A DNA stretch of 64,000 nt from contig NZ_JAHKRC010000002.1 in the NCBI RefSeq assembly GCF_019345465.1, forward strand, positions 62,001-126,000. The letters run 5' to 3'. Positions 7,516 to 14,161 of this stretch are shown piece after piece. The notes under the pieces are model-generated. The model did not search any database. It was not told where the DNA came from and saw only the letters and a list, made by a program, of their open reading frames with translations. Position numbers and translations under genes: made by a program. Source of the DNA: Pseudomonas sp. NKUCC02_KPG (GTDB lineage Bacteria > Pseudomonadota > Gammaproteobacteria > Pseudomonadales > Pseudomonadaceae). Each line of letters begins with the position of its first letter. Positions within the stretch are counted from its first letter, which is position 1.

Positions 7516-7908
7516 TCAAGGCCCTCCGAAGCAGATCAGTCGATCGGCAGATTGAATGGCATCGTGTAATTGCCCCAGTCCGGACAATTCCCACGGTGCT
7601 TTCAGGTTGACCCCCGGGCGCTGATAGCGCGTTGCTTCGTCTTCATTCAGTACGCCCCGGCGCAAGGCTGCGGCAATACACACCACGCCATCGAGCTGAT
7701 GCTGACTGACGAAGGTCGCCCATTGTTGTGCGATGTCCTGTTCGTCCTGGGGCGTCACGATATTGCTCGAAGCACTGTGAACACCGTCTTGATAAAAGAA
7801 CAGCCGGACAATTTCATGGCCGCCCGCCAGTGCTGCCTGGGCAAAACGCAGGGCACGACGGGAGGAGGGTGCATGGGCTGCCGAATAAAGGGCAATGGCA
7901 AATTTCAT
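7516..7908 (-). CDS. tusD: Sulfurtransferase TusD
   Basis: A 130-residue DsrE/TusD protein starting MKFAIALYSAAHAPSSRRAL. The catalytic cysteine is Cys77 in GVVCIAAALRRGV, which carries the persulfide in the TusBCD complex. The ATG at 7908 was chosen over an upstream in-frame GTG/ATG because the family begins with this strand. It is the first gene of the tusDCBE operon; a terminator separates it from yccA on the same strand, so it should have its own promoter. Confidence 0.93.
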   Translation of the reverse strand: MKFAIALYSAAHAPSSRRALRFAQAALAGGHEIVRLFFYQDGVHSASSNIVTPQDEQDIAQQWATFVSQHQLDGVVCIAAALRRGVLNEDEATRYQRPGVNLKAPWELSGLGQLHDAIQSADRLICFGGP

Positions 7909-7977
7909 GGTGGGCTCTGTCAGCAAATCTGCGGTAATGATAAAGCCAGATGCCCAAAGATGCTTGCAGCAGACAAC

Positions 7978-8003
7978 AAAAAGCCCGCCGAAGCGGGCTT
8001 TTG
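7978..8003 (-). terminator. Rho-independent terminator of yccA
   Basis: AAAAGCCCGC (7979-7988), loop CGAA, GCGGGCTTTT (7993-8002). On the minus strand the stem is followed by a T-run, placing it after yccA and before tusD. Perfect 10-bp stem with a stable tetraloop. Confidence 0.92.
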
Positions 8004-8018
8004 TGTAGCGGTTGTTGA

Positions 8019-8690
8019 TCAGTCGTCGCGGCTCATGATGCCGAAAATTTGCAGCAGGCTGATGAACAGGTTGTAGATCGAAACATACAGGCTGATGGTC
8101 GCCATGATGTAGTTGCGCTCGCCGCCATGAATGATGGCGCTGGTCTGGAACAGGATGCAGACCGAAGAGAACAATACAAAACCTGCGCTGATCGCCAGTT
8201 GCAGGCCGCTGACCTGGAAGAAGAAGCTGGCCAGCGTCGCGCCCAGCAGAACAAAGAAGCCGGCAGTGATGAAGCCGCCCAGGAAGCTCATGTCCTTGCG
8301 GGTGATCAGCACGTAGGCTGACAGGCCACCAAATACCAGAGCAGTCATCGCAAATGCCGAGCTTACTACTTCAGCGCCGCCCTGCATGCCCAGGTAGCGG
8401 TTGAGAATCGGGCCCAGAAGGAATCCCATGAAACCGGTCAGGGCAAAGGCGGACACCAGGCCCCATGCCGAATCACGCAGCTTGTTCGTCAAGAAGAACA
8501 GGCCGTAGAAACCGATGAGTACAACAAAAATATTTGGGTAGCCGACTCGCATCTGCTGCGAGACGTAAGCCATTACACCGCTGAAAGCCAGGGTAAGAGC
8601 CAGCAAGCCGTACGTGTTGCGCAGGACGCGGCTAACCTCTAGCTGCTCGGCCTGCACGCTGTTATTAACTGCGTAATCCTGTTCGCGCAT
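8019..8690 (-). CDS. yccA: Bax inhibitor-1/YccA family membrane protein
   Basis: A 223-residue inner-membrane protein with seven hydrophobic helices between about residues 24 and 215, matching Bax inhibitor-1 (BI-1) proteins. Recognisable family elements are the VLRNTYGLLALTLAFSGV first helix, GFMGFLLGPILNRYL in the middle, and the acidic end SRDD. E. coli YccA binds FtsH and modulates its proteolysis of membrane proteins. The start at 8690 has AGGAG 8 nt upstream and is preferred over an in-frame start 12 codons earlier. The gene is monocistronic and neighbours tusD and tRNA-Ser, an order shared with other pseudomonads. Confidence 0.92.
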   Translation of the reverse strand: MREQDYAVNNSVQAEQLEVSRVLRNTYGLLALTLAFSGVMAYVSQQMRVGYPNIFVVLIGFYGLFFLTNKLRDSAWGLVSAFALTGFMGFLLGPILNRYLGMQGGAEVVSSAFAMTALVFGGLSAYVLITRKDMSFLGGFITAGFFVLLGATLASFFFQVSGLQLAISAGFVLFSSVCILFQTSAIIHGGERNYIMATISLYVSIYNLFISLLQIFGIMSRDD

Positions 8691-8933
8691 GGCGATACTC
8701 CTGTGGTTAGAAATGTTAAGTAGCAAAGATCATAGCAGAGGCTCTGAAACAAGGGATCAAGAGAGTTTGACAACGTGTTTCATTCAGGTATTATGGCGCC
8801 CGAAACAACGGTAGGGGGTAGGGCTTGTTGCTTTAAAGCAGCAGTCTTGAAAGTCGTAGACTGTAACAGGTTCATGATTTTTTTATCCCGGGTGCTTTCC
8901 AATAGCACGCTGGCGGTGATTCATTTGAAGTAC

Positions 8934-9024
8934 GGGAAATTGGCAGAGTGGTTGAATGCACCGGTCTTGAAAACCGGCGAACGTTAATAGCGTTCCCAGG
9001 GTTCGAATCCCTGGTTTCCCGCCA
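8934..9024 (+). tRNA. tRNA-Ser (anticodon UGA)
   Basis: A 91-nt class II tRNA. The acceptor arms GGGAAAT and GTTTCCC pair (last pair U-G), the anticodon stem CCGGT/ACCGG holds the loop with TGA at 8968-8970, a long variable arm (AACGTTAATAGCGTT) is typical of serine tRNAs, and the T arm reads CCAGG-GTTCGAATC-CCTGG. CCA is encoded at 9022-9024 after discriminator G. It reads UCA and other UCN codons. A terminator follows directly. Confidence 0.97.
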
Positions 9025-9033
9025 AGATTCGAT

Positions 9034-9068
9034 AAAAAAGGGCATACGCTAACGCGGTGCCCTTTTTT
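9034..9068 (+). terminator. Rho-independent terminator of tRNA-Ser
   Basis: AAAAAAGGGCA (9034-9044) pairs with TGCCCTTTTTT (9058-9068) around a 13-nt loop, 10 nt after the tRNA CCA end. Confidence 0.92.
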
Positions 9069-9101
9069 GTGCCTTCGTTTTAGTGAGCCTGATCCATTAT
9101 C

Positions 9102-9127
9102 AAGGGGCAGCCACGCCGTTGCCCCTT
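9102..9127 (-). terminator. Possible terminator of the LysR gene
   Basis: AAGGGGCA (9102-9109) and TGCCCCTT (9120-9127) form an 8-bp stem about 45 nt past the stop of the minus-strand LysR gene. No strong T-run follows on that strand, so efficiency is doubtful. Confidence 0.35.
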
Positions 9128-9172
9128 GCTTCGTTCGTGCTGACTGACCTGTGCCGCAGGCTTCAGCGGCAC

Positions 9173-10024
9173 TCAGTGCCCGCGGTGGCTGCGAATCAAC
9201 TCATAGGCCCGACGAACCAGGGGGTTCAGGGTGTTGGGCCGAATCCACAGGTAGTAGGTGACGTCCGGCAGGCGAGGCAAACCATCGCTTTCACCCAGCA
9301 CCCGCATATCCGGGCCCAGCATTTCCATGCTTCTGGCAGTGACGCCAAGGCCTGCACGTGTTGCCGCCTTGATGCCGATCAGGTTCGATGCCAGGTAAGC
9401 CTGGCGCCACGCAATGTTGGCGCTCTCCAGTGCCTCAAGGGCATATCGTCGATAGATGCTGGGCTCATCCACCAGAATCAACGGTATCGGCTCCCCGGGG
9501 GTGTGAAGGTACTGCGCGGAGCAAATCCACCATACAGGTGAGGTGCGCAGGGCAAAGCCTTCCAGGTTCGGGTCTTCGCGAGTGGAAATCACCATGTCCA
9601 CCTTGCCCCGGTGCAGGTCGTCCATCAGGAAAGGGCTTCTGCCGACGTCGATTTCCAGGCGCAAACGCGGCGCCGAGCGCGCGATGTGGCTCAGGATGGG
9701 GGGCAGGATGGTGTCCGCGATGTCATGGGGTGAGCCAATGCGCAGCACGCCGCTCAGGCTGCTTTCGCGCAAGGAGTTAAGCGCGTCATTGTTGAGCGAG
9801 AGCATCTGTCTGGCATGGCGTAGCAACTGCTGTCCGGCCTCCGTGAGCTGTTTTTGTCGGCCGCGCTTTTCAAACAGGCTAACCCCGACCTGTTGCTCCA
9901 GGCGTTGCATGTGCTGAGTGACCGACGATTGTGTGCGGGCCAGTTGCACGCCGGCCTCGGCAAAGCTGTGGTGGTCGACCACGGCAATGAAGGTGCGCAG
10001 TAACTCGAGATCAAGGGTCGACAT
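9173..10024 (-). CDS. LysR-type transcriptional regulator
   Basis: A 283-residue LysR regulator. The winged helix-turn-helix is at residues 4-62 (LELLRTFIAVVDHHSFAEAG, then QSSVTQHMQRLEQQVGVSLF), followed by the two-lobed effector-binding domain from about residue 90. It is divergent from the ABC importer/thiol dioxygenase/rhodanese operon, with a 244-bp intergenic region, so it is the likely activator of that operon; the effector would then be the imported sulfur compound or amino acid. The ATG at 10024 begins at the expected place for the family, though its ribosome-binding site is poor. Confidence 0.9.
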   Translation of the reverse strand: MSTLDLELLRTFIAVVDHHSFAEAGVQLARTQSSVTQHMQRLEQQVGVSLFEKRGRQKQLTEAGQQLLRHARQMLSLNNDALNSLRESSLSGVLRIGSPHDIADTILPPILSHIARSAPRLRLEIDVGRSPFLMDDLHRGKVDMVISTREDPNLEGFALRTSPVWWICSAQYLHTPGEPIPLILVDEPSIYRRYALEALESANIAWRQAYLASNLIGIKAATRAGLGVTARSMEMLGPDMRVLGESDGLPRLPDVTYYLWIRPNTLNPLVRRAYELIRSHRGH

Positions 10025-10268
10025 GGAGGCTTTTTTTATATCAGGAGTGAGAACCTAAACATTACATATTTTTATGTGTTTGCACGAAGTTATTTCTTTG
10101 AATACTCACATTGGCCAGTGAATCCAGGCTTATAAGCATTGATCTAAAAATTGAAACCGGCTCAGTTATAACGATATTAGATATTTGTATTTCCGTTACC
10201 TCCGTGCTGTACGCAGGATGTCCACTTATTGGATCGGGCTTTTCCCGGTCATTCATGAGGGGAAATCC

Positions 10269-11111
10269 ATGTTGCTTGAGCGCGCGCCTGTAAGACGTCT
10301 ATTGCCTGTACTGTTGGGCGCCCTGGTCTCATTGGCGGCCAGCACTGCTGTCCAGGCTGACGCGACACTGGACAAGATCGAGCAGCGTCATGTGTTGGCC
10401 GTTGGCGTGCTGCTGTCAGGTGGCCCCTTTGGCGGTATAGACCCGAGCACTCAGAAGCCGCGCGGCTTGAACGTTGAACTCGCTCAGGAACTGGGTCGGC
10501 AGTTGAATGTTGAAGTGCAACTGGTGCCGGTATTACCTGCCAACCGTGTGCAATTTCTACAGCAGGGCAAAGTGGACTTGCTGATCGCCAACATGGAATG
10601 GACGCCAGAGCGCGGCGAAATCCTCGGGTTTGTACCGACACCGTTTTACCGGGTTGGCGGTACCGCCGCGGTGCTCAAGGACAGCAAGATCACTCGTTGG
10701 GAAGACCTGAAGGGGCAACCCGTCTGCACCTCTCAAGGCAGCAGCTACATCAAGCCGCTGACCGAGTTGGGCGTTGAGTTGAAGGCGTTCAAAAGTTCAT
10801 CCGAATCCTTGTTGGCACTGCGTGGCAGTAACTGCGTTGCTGCGGTACATGACGCCACACTGATCAATCCGTTAATCGCCGACAACCCCGAATGGCAAGG
10901 CTATCGTGCCCTAAGTCCGGAGCTCAACCCGGCACCGTCCGTGATCTGGACGCGTCGTGGTGAAAGCGACACCCAGGCCAGGCTTGAGCCGATCGTCAAG
11001 GAGCTGCACCGCAGCGGCTGGCTGATCGAAGCCCAGACCCGCAATCACATCACTCCCGCGTCACCTGCACTGGTCGAATTGCAAAAGCAGTTCCAGGGCG
11101 ACGGCGCCTGA
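10269..11111 (+). CDS. Amino-acid-type ABC transporter substrate-binding protein
   Basis: A 280-residue periplasmic solute-binding protein (SBP_bac_3 type). The signal peptide runs to about residue 30 (basic MLLERAPVRR, hydrophobic LLGALVSLAAS, cleavage after VQA). The mature part starts TLDKIEQRHVLAVGVLL and carries the family's RVQFLQQGKVDLLIANMEWT and FVPTPFYRVGG segments. The ATG at 10269 has GAGGGG upstream and gives a correct signal peptide, so earlier in-frame starts were rejected. First gene of an operon with two permeases, an ATPase, a thiol dioxygenase and a rhodanese-lyase; a sulfur-containing amino acid is the inferred substrate. Confidence 0.9.
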   Translation: MLLERAPVRRLLPVLLGALVSLAASTAVQADATLDKIEQRHVLAVGVLLSGGPFGGIDPSTQKPRGLNVELAQELGRQLNVEVQLVPVLPANRVQFLQQGKVDLLIANMEWTPERGEILGFVPTPFYRVGGTAAVLKDSKITRWEDLKGQPVCTSQGSSYIKPLTELGVELKAFKSSSESLLALRGSNCVAAVHDATLINPLIADNPEWQGYRALSPELNPAPSVIWTRRGESDTQARLEPIVKELHRSGWLIEAQTRNHITPASPALVELQKQFQGDGA

Positions 11112-11171
11112 TTCCCCTCCATCGTATTTAACAGGTGGCCGCATTGCGGCTGCCCTCCAAGGTAGTTGCCC

Positions 11172-11906
11172 ATGAGTCATTGGCTGGAGATTTTCGTCCA
11201 CTGGGCCGCCGGGTTTGGTCTGAACTACAACTTTCTGCTGGATGCCTATCAGCGGGGCACCCTTGTGCAAGGGGCGTTGACCACGGTGTGGTTGTGCCTG
11301 TTCACCATCATCGGCAGTTTGCTCGCCGGGGTTGGACTGGCGGCCATGCTGACATCGGGAAACCCGTTGCTGGCAAAACCTGCGCGGGTGTTCGTCGAAG
11401 TCACCCGCAACACGCCGACCCTGGTGCAGCTGTATTGCGCTTTTCTCGTGTTGAACATGCTGCTGACCCAGGCGGTCGGTGCGTCGAACCCGCTGACGCC
11501 CTTTGCCTGGGTTGTGATCGTGATCTCGCTGCACAAGGGGGCCTTTCATGCAGAGGCCCTGCGTGCGGGCATCGAAGCTGTGCCGGCAGTGACGCTGGAA
11601 GCCGCCAGTTCGTTGGCATTCAGCAGCCGCCAGTTGCTATGGCACGTGCAGTTGCCGTTGGCCCTGCGCTTCGCATTGCCGTCGTTGATCAACAACCTGA
11701 TCGACCTGGTAAAGATGACCGCCGTCGCCTCGGCAATTGCCGTCGGCGACATCACCTACGCGTCGATCATGATCTGGACGCAGAGCGATAACGTATTGGA
11801 ACTGATGATCCTGATCCTGAGCTTTTTTGGTCTGCTGAGTTTTATCGTCAATGGAGTGGGGCGCTATCTGGAAGCGCGCCTGAGGATGCCCGGCTATGGC
11901 CATTGA
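11172..11906 (+). CDS. Amino-acid ABC transporter permease
   Basis: A 244-residue permease of the HisM/GlnP family with about five membrane helices. The family EAA loop is seen as HAEALRAGIEAVPAVTLEAA followed by LAFSSRQLLWHVQLPLALRF. It forms the channel with the permease encoded next, overlapping it by 11 nt. The start at 11172 follows AAGG at a proper distance. Confidence 0.92.
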   Translation: MSHWLEIFVHWAAGFGLNYNFLLDAYQRGTLVQGALTTVWLCLFTIIGSLLAGVGLAAMLTSGNPLLAKPARVFVEVTRNTPTLVQLYCAFLVLNMLLTQAVGASNPLTPFAWVVIVISLHKGAFHAEALRAGIEAVPAVTLEAASSLAFSSRQLLWHVQLPLALRFALPSLINNLIDLVKMTAVASAIAVGDITYASIMIWTQSDNVLELMILILSFFGLLSFIVNGVGRYLEARLRMPGYGH

Positions 11907-12684
11907 ATCGTCTGCCACTGCATCAGAGGCCTGGTCGCGACGGCATTTGGGCACGCTGCTGCTGTTGCTCGGCGCCGTATTCTGGCTGTTGTGGTTTACC
12001 CCGCAAAGCCCGGTGTTGAAAGCGCTTGTGCAATGGTCGCCAGCCTTGGCTGCGGGCTTTGGCCAGAACATTCTGATCAGCCTGGTCGCCATCACGCTGG
12101 GTTCAGTGCTGGGGTTGCTGGTGGGGGCGTTGGCCTTGTCGCCATTGTGGGTGCTGCGACAGCCTGCGCGAATCTGGGTGCACGTTTTTCGCAATGCGCC
12201 CTGGCTGGTGCTGATCTATTTCACCACTTATGTATTCCCGTTCGAGATCAAGATCGGCAGCGCCTACCTCCCGTTTCCGGACTGGGTCAAGGTAACGATC
12301 GGGCTGGCCTTGCCGGCCAGTGCCAATGTCGCTGAAATCTTCCGCGGCGCCATTGCTTCGATCCCGAGCACGCAGTGGGAAGCCGCGCGATCCTTGGCGT
12401 TTACACGCTGGCAGATTTTCAGCTCGATCATCCTGCCCCAGTGCTTCAAGCGCATGTTGCCGCCGTGGATGAACCTGTATGCGGTGATCACCATGGGCAC
12501 GGCGCTGGCCTCGCTTGTGGGCGTGCACGACGTGATCGATACCGCCCAGATTGCCAGCAACACCGTGAACATGACCGGCTTCACCGTGGTGGTTTACCTG
12601 AGTCTGCTGGTGATGTTCTTTGCATATTGCTATCCGATTTCCCGTCTCACCCAGCGCCTGGAGCGACGTTATGCCTTCTATTGA
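11896..12684 (+). CDS. Amino-acid ABC transporter permease
   Basis: A 262-residue second permease of the same importer. It has an extra N-terminal helix (LGTLLLLLGAVFWLLWFTPQ) and the EAA motif NVAEIFRGAIASIPSTQWEA with AARSLAFTRWQIFSSIILPQ downstream. The start lies inside the end of the first permease gene (11-nt overlap) and its end overlaps the ATPase start by 14 nt, so the three are translationally linked. Confidence 0.92.
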   Translation: MAIESSATASEAWSRRHLGTLLLLLGAVFWLLWFTPQSPVLKALVQWSPALAAGFGQNILISLVAITLGSVLGLLVGALALSPLWVLRQPARIWVHVFRNAPWLVLIYFTTYVFPFEIKIGSAYLPFPDWVKVTIGLALPASANVAEIFRGAIASIPSTQWEAARSLAFTRWQIFSSIILPQCFKRMLPPWMNLYAVITMGTALASLVGVHDVIDTAQIASNTVNMTGFTVVVYLSLLVMFFAYCYPISRLTQRLERRYAFY

Positions 12685-13507
12685 AACCGTCGCCGAGCCT
12701 CTGGTCAGCCTGCGCGATGTACACCTGTCGTTTGGCGGTAACCCGGTGCTCAAGGGCATTGACCTGGACGTGTATCGAGGTCAGGCCGTATCGATCATCG
12801 GCCCGTCGGGGTCTGGCAAATCGACCATCCTGCGCTGCATCACCGGGCTGTTGCAGCCCCAGCGCGGCACCCTGCGCGTCGGTGCCGCCGAGGTACACAC
12901 GATGGCCCAGGAAACGCAGCGCATCGAGTTGCGCAAGCGCGTGGGGTTTGTCTTTCAACAGTACAACTTGTTCCCGCATCTATCAGTGCTGGAGAACCTG
13001 GTGATCGCGCCACGCAAAGTGCTGGGGCGCAGTCGCGCCGATGCCGAAAAAGACGCCCGCGCCTTGCTGGCCAAAGTGCGCATGGAGCACAAGGCCGATG
13101 CCTATCCGGGACAACTGTCCGGGGGCCAGCAACAGCGCGTGGCAATTGCCCGGGCCCTGGCGATGCGCCCGGAACTGATCCTGTTTGATGAAGTGACCTC
13201 TGCTCTCGATCCTGAAACCGTCGGCGAAGTACTGACGGTGATTCGCGAGTTGACCGAAGAGGGCATGACGTGCGTGCTGGTCACCCACGAGATGCGTTTC
13301 GCCGAAGAGATCAGTGACATTGTTTACTTCACCGAAAACGGCGTGATCGTCGAGCACGGCAGCGCCGAACAGATTTTTCAACGCCCGGCCAGCGTGCGCA
13401 CCCAGGCATTCCTGCGGCATGCCTTGGGCGATCCGGGACGCCGTCCCGTCGTTGCCAACGATCCGTACCTGCTGACCAATCTGGGTCGCTACAGCTTGTC
13501 TGTCTAA
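12671..13507 (+). CDS. Amino-acid ABC transporter ATP-binding protein
   Basis: A 278-residue ATPase of the GlnQ/HisP family. Walker A is GPSGSGKST, the signature is LSGGQQQRVAIARAL, Walker B is LILFDEVTSALD and the H-loop is VTHEM. It has an N-terminal extension of ~10 residues and a C-terminal tail (about residues 255-278) beyond the usual length. GGAG lies 8 nt before the ATG at 12671, inside the end of the permease gene. It powers the importer encoded upstream. Confidence 0.94.
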   Translation: MPSIETVAEPLVSLRDVHLSFGGNPVLKGIDLDVYRGQAVSIIGPSGSGKSTILRCITGLLQPQRGTLRVGAAEVHTMAQETQRIELRKRVGFVFQQYNLFPHLSVLENLVIAPRKVLGRSRADAEKDARALLAKVRMEHKADAYPGQLSGGQQQRVAIARALAMRPELILFDEVTSALDPETVGEVLTVIRELTEEGMTCVLVTHEMRFAEEISDIVYFTENGVIVEHGSAEQIFQRPASVRTQAFLRHALGDPGRRPVVANDPYLLTNLGRYSLSV

Positions 13508-13524
13508 TAACGAGGAGCCTGCCA

Positions 13525-14121
13525 ATGAGTACCGAAAACCGTGCCGCCGTCATCGAGGATTTCCTGAAGAAAATCCGTGTCATTAACCAATCCGGTGTCG
13601 ACCGTTCCGCACTGGTGCACATCGTTACCCTGCTCGAGGCACTGGCCGAGCGTCGTGATCTGTTCAATTTCGATGAATTTCCGGCACCGGTGCCGGGGCA
13701 GGGCACCACCGCGTTTCGCTACCGCCTGAATGACGATGGCGACACCCCAACGCTGTACCTGAACTCGTTGCTACCGGGCAAAAGCACGATTGCTCACAAT
13801 CATGAAACCTGGGCAATTATCAGCGCTGTTGAAGGCCAGGAGATCAACTACGTGTATGGCCGTGACGACGAAGGTCGCGAGCCAGGGTTCACGACATTGC
13901 ATCTGCAGCAGGAAGTGGTCGTGCAACCTGGCACGTCGATTTCGTTTCTGGGCGACGACCTGCACGGCATTCGCGTCGAAGGCGAGCAGGCGACCTTGCA
14001 TTTCCATCTCTACGGTTTGCCCCTGGAGTCGCTCAATGGTCGCTACGGCGTCGAGGCCGACGGGCGCATTCTCAATTACAACGCCTCGCAAATGGCGCCG
14101 TCGATCAAGGCCTATTCATAA
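13525..14121 (+). CDS. Cupin thiol dioxygenase (cysteine dioxygenase family)
   Basis: A 198-residue cupin protein of the cysteine dioxygenase type I family. The iron-binding HxH is at AHNHETW, the third histidine lies in GDDLHGIRV, and HFHLYG gives the His-x-Tyr seen in the Ser-His-Tyr triad of thiol dioxygenases. These enzymes add O2 to a thiol (cysteine, 3-mercaptopropionate or similar) to form a sulfinate. The substrate cannot be told from the sequence. It sits 17 nt after the ABC ATPase gene and 40 nt before the rhodanese-lyase gene, which supports a role in degrading the imported thiol compound. Confidence 0.85.
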   Translation: MSTENRAAVIEDFLKKIRVINQSGVDRSALVHIVTLLEALAERRDLFNFDEFPAPVPGQGTTAFRYRLNDDGDTPTLYLNSLLPGKSTIAHNHETWAIISAVEGQEINYVYGRDDEGREPGFTTLHLQQEVVVQPGTSISFLGDDLHGIRVEGEQATLHFHLYGLPLESLNGRYGVEADGRILNYNASQMAPSIKAYS

Positions 14122-14161
14122 GCGCCTTGCGGCGCATCCATCATTTTTTAACGGAATTCCC

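Noticed and set aside
8775..8987. A 70-codon open frame upstream of and into tRNA-Ser
   Set aside because: It runs through the tRNA, lacks a good ribosome-binding site and shows no protein features.
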